Below, one piece after another: positions 49,877 through 59,827 of a DNA stretch of 64,000 bases (the stretch's first letter is position 1; the number at the start of each line of letters is the position of its first letter). The stretch covers positions 438,488 through 502,487 of the forward strand of contig CAJJDP010000046.1 in assembly GCA_905182995.1 (NCBI GenBank), read 5' to 3'. This stretch comes from Paramecium octaurelia. Taxonomy: Eukaryota; Ciliophora; Oligohymenophorea; Peniculida; Parameciidae. Below the pieces are notes generated by a model that had not been told where the DNA came from, did no database searches, and was given only the letters and a program-made list of their open reading frames with translations. The position numbers were made by a program, and so were the translations under genes.

Positions 49877-50626
49877 TTTATTTAACAATTTTATTCGTTA
49901 ATGTAATATTATCATAAACTTATAAAATTTTAGTAACTTGACTCTTTAATTCACTTATATTTTGTCGATAATTACTTTTATAAATTTGAAAGAGATGAAT
50001 TTTCTATGTAGAAATGTTGTTGAAATATCCATATATTATTATAGAGTTAGATAATAGTCACCATAATTAATTCATTAGCATCTAGATAGATTATAGGAAA
50101 GCTTTAAATTTAATAAAATGACATGTTCTTAGCATACCAAATTTTTTTTAGTGTTAAAGAAAATTGTTCAATACACTTTCTTAATTATTTTGTAAGATTA
50201 AATACAAAGCATACGCATTTAGAGCTATTTTAATAAAGTACTGTATATTGATTGAACCATCAAGATAAAGAAGATATTTATATAATTTTTAAATACAACT
50301 TTAATTGCTTTATTCTCTAAAACCAGGATAAATTGTTAGGAACTATTTTTGAGTTTATTTAATATCTTTCTTTTCTATCCAGAAATATAGTTTATTCCTT
50401 TTAAATCTTCAGGAAGTCTTTTTTAAAATTTTAACATTAATTTTAAAATGAGTTTATACTATAAATAGGATAGATAAAAATTGTAGGAAGACAACATAAG
50501 ATTTAATATAACATGAACAATTAGATATAAAAATATCATTTTATCATTTCTTGATTATTTAAATGATTTAGTTCTGATTATACTTTATTCTTTAAAATAT
50601 TATTTTTATTAATTCCATCTAATTAC
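49877..50626. other. AT-rich spacer
   Basis: About 750 bp upstream of Rab11 with no supported gene. Only T-rich tracts are visible. Confidence 0.5.
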
Positions 50627-51346
50627 ATGCAACATAGAACTGAAGACTATGATTTACTTTACAAGCTAGTTTTAATAGGTACTATTCAATTTTATTCGAA
50701 GGGGATTCCGGTGTTGGGAAAACCAACATTCTCAATTAATTTACAAGAGGCGAATTCCTATAAGATTCCAAAACCACAATAGGAGTAAAATATACAGTTT
50801 ATCATTTAATTTAGGTTGAGTTTGCTTCAAAGAATGTCATGATTGACGATAAAACCATAAAAGCATAAATTTGGGACACAGCTGGCCAAGAGAGATACAG
50901 GGCTATAACATCAGCTTATTATCGAGGAGCAGTTGGTGCCATGATTATTTATGATATCACTAAATCATTGACTTTCGAAAATGTTGACAAATGGATGAAA
51001 GTAATTATTTTAGCAAAAAATAAGGAATTGAAAGAAAATGCAGACCCATCTTTATAAATTATGATTGTTGGAAATAAAACCGATTAAAAACATATCCGAT
51101 AGGTTGCTACTGATTGTGCTATTGCTTATGCATAAAGAAATGGAGTGGCATTTATAGAGACAAGTGCAAAAGATGGAACAAATGTAGAAGATGCCTTCAA
51201 AAATATTTTACAATGTATTAATTAAATCTAATACTAAAGAAATATATAAATCAGCTAAGGTTGTGAAACCAACTCCATAACCTACTAAGTTTGTTGTTGC
51301 AGATACAGATGTGGTGAAACCAGAAAAGTCTTCAGGTTGCTGTTGA
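50627..51346 (+). CDS. Rab11-type small GTPase
   Basis: A 205-aa Rab with introns at 50679-50701, 50785-50814, 51001-51024 and 51215-51239. It shows all G motifs: GDSGVGKTN (P-loop), TIGVEFA (switch I), [20 protein letters not shown] (switch II), GNKTDQKH and ETSAKDG. The tail ends SSGCC, a double-geranylgeranylation signal. The [24 protein letters not shown] stretch fits Rab11 (recycling endosome, contractile vacuole). Introns 2 and 3 are stopless multiples of three; intron 2 lies exactly in switch I, so its retention would add ten residues there. About 24 codons of the hypervariable tail are Pro/Val-rich. Rab11-like proteins in ciliates act in recycling and food-vacuole traffic. Confidence 0.92.
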
Positions 51347-52450
51347 TTTTGAAAATTATTTGTTATTTGTTATTTACAATCAAAATATCATTTAATGCTA
51401 TGTTGAAAAGTCACTAGCTACATGATTTCTTTTTAAAACTCACTCGTCAGAATCATTCAGTTTTTATTTATATTCTGCCATTCTGGTTTCAACTCTTGGA
51501 GAATTTACATAATAATTGTATTGATCTGATTGTAATTCATAAGAATTTAACTAAATTATTCAAAATATAACCCATTTAACTTCATTTGAAAGGGGTTATA
51601 ATATTATAGAATTTATAGATTAAGAATTAATATCAATCAAAAAATGCTTTAATAACATAAATATTAGTCCAATAAATATTATATTATAATTAAAGAAACG
51701 TGTTGAATTTGATTAATTTCTCCTATTTGTAAATTATACGTTTATATCTTTATTATTAAATTAATAACAAGAGAAAGCTGTCATTTTAGAACAAAAAGTG
51801 CTTTAAACATTAAGCAAGTTCCTTTATAATTTTCTCTTCACTCTGATTTCATATGAACTCATCATTCAATATGTAGTTTTAGATATTTAATTTTTTAACA
51901 CGCTCTTATGAAATAGAATATTTCAAATAAAAATGTCTAACAATATTTGATATATTTATTCCATGTTCTTAAATAATAGGGCAATATTTTCATATATTTG
52001 TTCATCATATTATCAAAATAATAAAATCAAATATTCTCACGCCAACCCACCTATGATGCTTAAGACTCTTCATTATTAAATAAATAAATTAATAAAATAT
52101 TGATATATTAAATTAAATAGAATTATGCATTATGCACTAAGAATATTATACTATCCTTATTATTTTATGTAATAATATATCAAGAAAGTTGATTAACAAA
52201 AATTACTTACTTACGTCACCTTTTTCATCAATAACGAAAATATTTCCCCTTGTTAGTATTTGTTAATTATTAAAATAATAATGTACATAATATTTGCAAT
52301 AATAATGATGCTTTACTATAGAAATTCTATAAAATGCGTTATAATTAGAGTATATTTGGATTGAACAATTTGAAATTAAATAGAATATAAACCGAGAAAG
52401 CAATTAACATTGTATGTTATCCAATATTTATTTATGTTATGATAATCAAA
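51347..52450. other. AT-rich intergenic region
   Basis: About 1.1 kb between Rab11 and the TMP pair. Long A/T runs; no frame or RNA structure that I can support. Confidence 0.5.
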
Positions 52451-53247
52451 TCAATTTCTGCTGGCGATGAATTGAGCAGTAGTGGATAACTTCTCACTGA
52501 TGTGCTCTTAGAGTCTGTCAACAATTTCTTATTAGGCAGTTCTAGTGGATTAGATTAGTTAGGATACCTTTCAGCAGTTTAGGTTTCATAGATATCTGAT
52601 TAGACTGCATACCAAGCTTATTATCCAGCAAGTCTTTCTTCGCTGTTTTCTAATTCAAGAGTGTGGAATTCGATCCATGATTAAGCATCTTCAATGGTGT
52701 CCTTTTATTCTTAGATTTAGACTTCCAATTAAGCTTTTCTTTCAACCAATCTGGTGTGTTCATTGCTCAAATGAACGCTGAATTCAGCCCAGTGTGCAGC
52801 TTATCTATCTTCAACGTCCTTGATAATTAGATTAATTAAATACTGTCTTGGTAGCCTTTTCTTAGACTAATTATTATCTGATTTCGCTCAATAATTAAGC
52901 AATCTTGGTCAAGGCCTTTTGGTTGACTCCGTGAGTGGCTAATTCGGTAAGAGCAACAACGACTGGCTAAAGAGGGATGATAGAAAGAAAGGATATACTT
53001 ATAAGAGTTGGCTGTGTGAGGTGTTATCGGTAAGTCTCTTGTGAACTGTTTCATACTTTGATTTGACTTAGACGAATGAAGCACCTAAGCTCAAATGTTG
53101 GATGAGTTTGGCAGCATCATCAATAGCATCAATAACATCATCGATGGCAGCAACCTTGGCAACAAAGGTTTCGTGTTATTAGTTTCTTGTGGCTTCTTCT
53201 CTAGCATAAGTTTATTCATTTGTTGCAATGTCTGAAATTGTAACTCT
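52451..53247 (-). CDS. Trichocyst matrix protein, copy 1 (partial, cut by assembly gap)
   Basis: This is the C-terminal two thirds of a TMP gene, nearly the same as copy 2 at 53785-54968. Shared blocks are AALAQLLQ-type helices such as VVVALTELATHGVNQKALTK, LSEIRQQLVQEKATKT, EFSVHLSNEHTRLVERKAQL and QAWYAVQSDIYETQTAER. It ends VDRLQEHISEKLSTTAQFI and SRN. The introns sit at the same places as in copy 2. TMPs are processed and crystallise in the trichocyst secretory granule. The N-terminal part (signal peptide and pro-region, about 390 nt in copy 2) is missing: the frame runs into the run of N at 53248 and the sequence beyond the gap is not TMP. So the gap hides the start, or the assembly has collapsed two copies. 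Confidence 0.93.
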
Positions 53248-53281
53248 NNNNNNNNNNNNNNNNNNNNNNNNNNNNNNNNNN
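53248..53281. other. Assembly gap (34 N)
   Basis: A run of 34 N. It interrupts TMP copy 1. Copy 2 suggests that more than 300 nt of coding sequence is absent here, so the true distance is larger than the N count. Confidence 0.98.
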
Positions 53282-53784
53282 GTAGGGATGTTTTATATTG
53301 TCTCTCATCTCCTTTGAATTATTTTATACCTTAATCGATATTCATATAAATTTATTTATTTTGCCAAATAAGTTTTTTTATTAATAAAGTTTTTCGTTAT
53401 AATTTACAAATTAGATTATAATTCGCATTTGTTTTATTTCATTAATCTGGAGAAAGAAAAGTTATTATATAAATAGATATATATATATATCAATAACTTA
53501 AGTACCCCCAAAATAAACAAAGAAAATTAAAAAAATTTTATATTTTATATCAAGAATAGATGAATTTAAAGAAGTTTTGATATATTTCGATTCTTAATTT
53601 TATGTAATTACCTACCTATCATCATTATCCTTTGATAACCAATTATTTTGCTACGGTGTTATATTGGGCGTTTTGATTCATTTTTTTAAAGTAAGAATAT
53701 CTATAGTTTTTTTCATTATATAAGATTGCTGAAAACATAAAATGCATAAAGAACTATTGTTCATAATTTATTTATTTTAATAAA
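53282..53784. other. Spacer between tandem TMP genes
   Basis: About 500 bp, AT-rich, with no recognisable TMP N-terminus. It would normally hold the upstream region of copy 1, but because of the gap its relation to copy 1 is unclear. Confidence 0.6.
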
Positions 53785-54968
53785 TCAATTTCTTTTGCTG
53801 ATGAATTGGGCGGTGGTTGATAATTTCTCACTGATGTGTTCTTAGAGTCTATCAACGATTTCATTTTAAGCAGCTCTAAAGAAGGATATTATAATTTATT
53901 ATACCTTTCAGCAGTTTAGGTTTCATAGATTTCTGATTAGACTGCATACCATGCTTATTATCCAGCAAGTCTCTCTTCACTGTTTTCTAATTCCAAGGTG
54001 TGGAATTCGATCCATGATTAAGCATCTTCAATGGTGTCCTTTTATTCTTAGATTTAGACTTCCAATTAAGCTTTTCTTTCAACCAATCTGGTGTGTTCAT
54101 TAGCCAAATGAACAGAGAATTCAGCCCAATGAGCAGCTTATCTTTCCTCGACGTCCTTGAATATTAAAATGGATTGAATACTGTCTTGGCAGCCTTTTCT
54201 TAGACTAATTATTATCTGATTTCGCTCAATAATTAAGCAATCTTGGTCAAAGCCTTTTGGTTGACTCCGTGGGTGGCCAATTCAGTAAGAGCAGTGATAA
54301 CTGGCTAGGAGAGTAGATATAGAAGGATACTTGTAACAAGGCAGTGTGGGAAGTGTTATCTGAGAGCTTCTTGTGGAGGACATCGTATTTGGACTTGAGT
54401 TAGGCAAATGATGCTCCGAGACTGAGGTGTTAGATGAGTTTAGCAGCTTCATCGATAGCGTCAATAACATCATCAATAGCAGCAACCTTGGCAACGAAGG
54501 TTTCGTGTTATTGATTTCTGGTGGCTTCCTCTCTAGCATAGGTAGCTTCGTTGTTAGCAATATCTGAGATTGTGACTCTGATATCTTCTTCAGAGACGGC
54601 AAGAGCTTCGATAGTGTCATCTCTCAATTAAGTATTTGAGGCAATTTAGTTTTAGTGATACAAGATTTCCTTCTCCAAATCTTCAACGATCTAGTATATT
54701 TTAAGATTCTTACTCTATTGTTGGTTGTGGTGTCAAGTTCAAATGCGTGGTCGTGGTCATTTTGGTCTTAAACGAGTCCAGCACCAACACCATTCAATAA
54801 CATATTAACTTCATTGGCAGGTGTAGAGGCTTAGAGGTGAGCCTTGATGGCACTCAAGACAACGTGTCCGAATGGGTCAGCGTTGATTTAAGCTAATGTG
54901 GTATGGGTATCTATGAACTTTGCAGCAGTCACAGCAAGAACCAAAGCTAAGAGAGCTATTTTTTACAT
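53785..54968 (-). CDS. Trichocyst matrix protein, copy 2 (complete)
   Basis: A 359-aa secreted protein with four introns (23, 26, 26 and 29 nt) at places shared with copy 1. The signal peptide is MQKIALLALVLAVTAA, followed by a propeptide region (KFIDTHTTLAQINADPFGH). Two mature segments follow: one with VEDLEKEILYHQNQ to VAAIDDVIDAIDEA, the other LVERKAQLEVQIQEQKDTIE to QAWYAVQSEIYETQ. These form the alpha-helical four-helix-bundle fold of TMPs. In the cell it is cleaved and packed as a crystalline core that expands on exocytosis when calcium enters. The tandem layout and high similarity to copy 1 suggest a recent local duplication. It belongs to the TMP multigene family, but I cannot name the subfamily (T1, T2, T4). 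Confidence 0.95.
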
Positions 54969-55239
54969 TTTTAATATTAATTTAAAAACGGATCGAGCTC
55001 TTCATTTATACTCATTTTCCAATATAATTTTATATTATTAATAATCCTTCTGCCTCAATTCCCCATGTCCTACTCTTTTTAACACTCTTTCCCACAGTCT
55101 CATTTCAAATATACAATTAAATCTATCAATTAGACTAACTTTAAAATTATAACATTAATTTAATTTTTTTTCCAATAATTACTTATTATCTACCCATTAA
55201 GAATTAACTAAAAAGTGAAAAATAAATATTTATTAATAT
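54969..55239. other. Spacer upstream of TMP copy 2
   Basis: About 270 bp of AT-rich DNA, presumably the TMP promoter and the 3' region of the neighbour. Nothing else seen. Confidence 0.5.
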
Positions 55240-56340
55240 TCAAACCTATTTGATCCTCTGATTTAATCCATTAGCTCTCTCCTAATATGGAGAGTAAACT
55301 CGATCCAAATTGTAATTAGGTCTCCCCTCCCTAAACATCTACTAGTCCATTCTCCCATACGAAGAAGGATATACTCTATCCTAATAAGGTAGACTTCTAT
55401 TGTAGGGTTATCTCTCATTGAACTCCCTTTCCATTCCAAAAGGAGGAAACCCTCGATATTCTGGTACATAATAATCCGGAGCAGGCACAGCTTGAGAGTC
55501 ATAATAGGATCTATAGTCAAAGGGAGGTTCAAATCTCTATCTATCAGAATCCAAATAAGGATATCCTCTTAAGTCTAATGCCAAAGCATTTCTCTCATTC
55601 AAAATGGGAGTAGGTCCATGAAAATCAAAAGGATGTCCTTTTCTAAAATCAGTTACTGGAATAACTCTGTAGGATAAATCTTTTTTAAAATCTCTCCCAT
55701 AATTTCTATTACTTAATATTGGCTCCGGAATTCCTCTCCTGTAATAATTTAACATCTCAGGATGACCAATTCTTCTATATCCTGGAAATGGTTCTCCTGA
55801 ATGAATATCTCTAACAGTTTAAGGAAAAAAACCAAAACTAGGTTCTTAAAAATCTTAAGAAAATTCTCTCAAATTACGCATATATCCTTGGTTCGGTCCC
55901 CTTAAAGTAGAAGGTGATAGCCTACTCTCCAAAGGGTGCACTATGCTCTCTGTAAAATTTTAAGGAGATCCAACAGGCTTATAAATATTATCATCAGTGA
56001 ATATAGTATTAAAAGGAGCACTCTAAAATCTATCTGGAGATCTCATTCTTAAAGGATTAATATTAGATCCAACATCTTGGTTTTAGTTTCCCTTTAATTT
56101 ATTCTCTTAATTTTTTGCTTTTTGAAATTATTGAGTTTATTCAAAAGATCCTTATGTATAGATTCTATTTTATGGTCTCTCTGATTGAGTAGGCAAATCC
56201 TAAACTTTTCCGTAATAATCTTAAATTCTACGATTATCTACTGGAGGTCGTTAAAGAAATTCTAGGTTTTATCCAGATGGTTTTATATAGCCTTTTGGAA
56301 ACTTTTCTATCTCTATCGGTCTGGCTGGAGCATAATACAT
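55240..56340 (-). CDS. Tyr/Arg/Pro-rich disordered protein, unknown
   Basis: An intronless 366-codon frame starting MYYAPARPIEIEKFPKGYIK. The whole chain is low in hydrophobic residues and rich in Tyr, Arg, Pro, Phe, Asp and Gly, with clusters such as GYRRIGHPEMLNYYRRGIPE and DYYVPEYRGFPPFGMERE. There is no signal, span, coiled coil or catalytic motif. Arg and Tyr in such numbers are typical of phase-separating or structural disordered proteins, so that is a reasonable guess only. It diverges from the PH-pseudokinase gene, whose start is about 380 bp away. Confidence 0.7.
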
Positions 56341-56722
56341 TGAATAAATAAAAATATTATAATCAGTTAATTTTTTATGAATTTTAATAAAGTATAATAA
56401 TGCTAATTATTTTGAAAATCGATAAAATTACAATTCTCCAAATCAATTAAAATAATAAATCTATTAGAAATGATTGCTCAACAATATGCTATATGCAATG
56501 ACTGTATTTAAAAGTGTTGACAATGATTATTTAATATTCATTCTAATTTCTTTCCATATTTTACAGAAATTTGAGACCAATTCTAATTTAAGAATTAAAT
56601 TTAACTCCTCCAACAATTCATTATTGAGAAAAAAATTATTATCAATAACGTGTGAGTTTATTCTATTATTTTTCTTAATCAAACTATTTTACGAGATTTG
56701 GTTTGCAGGTTTATAAATAATT
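56341..56722. other. Divergent spacer with a 80-codon chance frame
   Basis: About 380 bp. A plus-strand frame at 56474-56716 (MLNNMLYAMTVF..., hydrophobic) is open but has no family likeness and would end just before the next start. I treat it as chance. Confidence 0.4.
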
Positions 56723-58157
56723 ATGAAATAATAACCTAATTATTAAAGCTTTACAAGTATTTTCGATCTCGAGCAATCAGTAACATTTTGGGAACCATTA
56801 CAACAACCACTTCATGCCGATAGATTGCTTTATAAGGGGAAATTCTTTGAATTCACTGGAAATGTATGGGTTGAAGAACATTATGATCTTTACCCTGAAG
56901 TGCTATGTAAAGGCTAATTTTACATGCAACTCCCTGGAGTGCAAATAAGACGACTGAAACCGACTGAGACTTACGGTCCCCACAAGTATGGATTAGGGTT
57001 CTTAAAAGGACCATATAGGTTGTTATTATATACCGAATCGGTTGAATAACTTAATTAATGGTACTAACTCCATAGAGTTTAGGCATGACTACTTGAAAAG
57101 ACTTTGTCTATTGCCCAATTTTAACAAACGCCATAAATTAATGGGTAAGATTAAGAATTCACTTAACTTTTATGATTGCTATAAATGTATAAATGGGTAG
57201 CAATATTAGGTCAAAATCTTAGAAAAATCTTAAATAACGCAAGCAAAATAAGTAATTAGAGAAATTTAAATTTTGCGTCGTTTAAATCACCCTTAAATCT
57301 AAAAATTATTAGAAGTGTATGAAGACAGCAATACTGTTTATATTTTATTTGATAAATTCCTAGGTCATTCATTAAAAACCAAACTGCCAGAATATTGGAA
57401 GTAATAAAGACATATTATCAATAGTTTGACTGAAAAACAATAGGCAGAGGTGTGTTTTAAGTTATTAAATGCATTGGCACATATACACTCAAAAAATATC
57501 ATCCACAAAGACATAAGACCAGAGAACATCATACAACTCAACTCTCAATTAACTAATCTTATAATTGCTAATTTTGCGAGTGCAGATTCCAAAGATAAAT
57601 GTAAAAAGAGGAAAGTCTTCAATCCTGGCTTTATGGCTCCAGAGCTATTCCAAAATAGAAACTTTGAAGACAAAATTGATATCTTTTCTTTAGGTGTTAT
57701 CTTCTATGGCATTTTCTATTGCAAATATCCATTTGAAGGAAAAGATTTCAGAGAGACTGCAATTTTAAATGAAAAATGTGAAATCAATTTTGAATATTCA
57801 AAGAAGTTATCCTCCTCAGCTATTGAACTTTTATAGGGCATGTTAAAGAAAGATCCCGCTTAAAGGTTTAATGCCCAAACTGCCTTAAAGCATCATTGGT
57901 TTATTAATGCAAGAAGCAAAGAATAAATGAAAGGAAACATGCTTGGTGCACCTTCATTGTCTACAATCTAAGAAAAATCAGAAATTGATATTTCAATGTA
58001 AGATCGTTTATTTAACAAATAATAATCCAAATTAAGAGCTAAATCTGTAGATACTTTATTCATTACAGATGCAAACGAGATAGAACAAATTCCATTGCAT
58101 CAAAAAATATAAAATATGACAAATATTTAGTTTAATCCATCCAAGTCTAACCATTGA
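56723..58157 (+). CDS. PH-domain protein kinase, probable pseudokinase
   Basis: A 470-aa protein with one 22-nt intron (57061-57082). Residues about 20-120 form a PH-like domain (RLLYKGKFFEFTGNVWVEEH, ending SVEQLNQWHDYLKRLC). The kinase domain starts near residue 135 with MGKIKNSLNFYDCYKC. It keeps the VAIK-type lysine (QVKILEKS), the aC Glu and catalytic loop IIHKDIRPENIIQ. But the DFG Asp is Asn (IIANFASAD). The activation segment is short and leads to PGFMAPELFQN, then DIFSLGVIFYGIFYCKYPF. Loss of the Mg-binding Asp argues for a pseudokinase, although the catalytic Asp is present. The tail (about 390-470) is Ser/Gln-rich. PH plus kinase recalls AKT, but the orders of motifs fit a CAMK-like domain better. 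A lipid-anchored signalling scaffold is one idea. Confidence 0.85.
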
Positions 58158-58706
58158 TTTAAATATTAGTATTTGATTGTTAAATAGAATATTTTATCAT
58201 TATAAATTACATAAGTTTTGGGTCAATAGGAAAATTCATTAGGATGACAAAAATCTAAAGATATTAAGCTTGATTATAATAATTTCTAATTAATTAAATT
58301 ATTTGTAAGTTATAAATCACAGTAAAAAAAGGTTAGAACTTAATTTTATCCAATTTTGCTAATATTGTTGTTGATTATCTTTAAAAAAAGACTCAAAAAC
58401 CATCCATTAAATTTGTATAAATTTTATTTTTAATCATTAGCGTGGATTCAATTATAATTTACAATTTAAGTTTGCAACTTTTTAATCATCAATTAAAGTT
58501 CTCATTCTCAAGTAAATAGTAATTAAAAGTTATGTTTAATTGTCCATTAATTTAAACAATCTGATAAACAAAATGAAATAGATATATTCTATCTCTAGAT
58601 TAAAATGAAAATTATAGAATTAATATCACTATAGAAAAATATTGCAATTAAGATTTAATACATAATTGCTTTAGGTTGATTGTTTATGTATTAATTAATA
58701 ATATTA
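58158..58706. other. AT-rich spacer
   Basis: About 550 bp with no supported gene. Confidence 0.5.
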
Positions 58707-59714
58707 ATGAATTAAAATTATTCAATACTTCTGGAATTAACCAAAGAATAAGAACTGGCTTTAGCTACAGAAATAGCGGCTATTTGTGTACCTTCTGTAT
58801 TTTTATTAATTTTTACTCTTTATTGTTATCTCAAGTTTCAGCACTTAAATAATGCATAGTTTAAGTTAGTAACGAGAATATTATTTTCAGATCTAATATA
58901 TGAATCTATAATGAGTGCGATTAGTTTGAGTTACATAATCACAGAAAATTGGAGTAATGAAGAAACATCCTTTAGAGATTCATATCCAACCTTGTGTTAT
59001 ATATAGGCCTATTTATCGAATTTTTCAATTTTAACTAGCACAGCTTGGACCTCAATTATATGCCACACCTTATACATGCAAGTGTATAGGAACATTTCTA
59101 AGATGTATTACTATCAGTACATATTTGTTGGTTACGTGATTCCAACAATAATCAGTTTTATGTAAATTTATGTTTAATATTGTATATAGACCATTTTATG
59201 TTGATGGATATGGAGTGACATATCCGATGGAATCAACAAATTGCTTTTATAATATGAGGTTGGAGAGGAGATCTTATGATTTGTACATAACTTTGTGTTA
59301 TTATTTGCCGATTTGGGTAGCATTTTTATATAACTTAACAATAATAACATTAGTTGTAAGAAGAATATTAAAGCATATAACAGATTTTACAAACAAAACA
59401 CAAGTTTTTGCATTGTTCCTGTATCCGACAATATTATTCATTTGCTGGGTGATTGTAATCTTACTTTAGTTATCCTGTAGCCTGGTTTGGTTCAGCAATT
59501 TAACCCGTAATCAATTATATGGTAATACTTATCGTAGTTTTTCTGCAACATACTCGGTCTACTGGATGCTATGTGCTATTGCTTTACTGAGATATTTACA
59601 AAGATCAAAATCAATGGATGCAAATTAGAATATTAAGAAGATTTATCAGAAAGTAACTTTGGAACCCAAACTAGCCAACAATTAACCTAAGTAGTTGATT
59701 CATAATAATTGTGA
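58707..59714 (+). CDS. cAMP-receptor-like (class E type) GPCR
   Basis: A 317-aa protein with introns at 59162-59189 and 59455-59480. It starts MNQNYSILLELTKEQELALA. Seven spans follow: IAAICVPSVFLLIFTLYCYL, RILFSDLIYESIMSAISLSY, CYIQAYLSNFSILTSTAWTS, YIFVGYVIPTIISFM, YITLCYYLPIWVAFLYNLTI, VFALFLYPTILFICW and the last NILGLLDAMCYCF. The Cys in span 3 start (TLCYIQAY) and in the second extracellular loop (STNCFYN) probably form the conserved disulfide. The end of span 7 (LGLLDAMCYCFTE) matches the class E pattern QGxxNxxxYGF. The C-tail is Ser/Gln-rich. Ligand unknown. In Dictyostelium such receptors sense cAMP, and ciliates have several distant relatives. Confidence 0.85.
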
Positions 59715-59827
59715 ATACTATTTAATAAATAATATTAAATTATTAAGCGTCATTTCAATTTTTAGTGCGTTTGCAATTTAATATTATAAAATGAAGAACA
59801 AAAATATAGTAATATAATATAATTGAA

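Noticed and set aside
56474-56716. 80-codon hydrophobic plus-strand frame
   Set aside because: The next gene starts seven bases after it with a much clearer domain. The frame has no TAA/TAG glutamines and no homology I can see.
57061-57100. Apparent frameshift between PH and kinase domains
   Set aside because: A 22-nt GTA...TAG intron at 57061-57082 restores the frame and gives the usual PH ending, so there is no frameshift.
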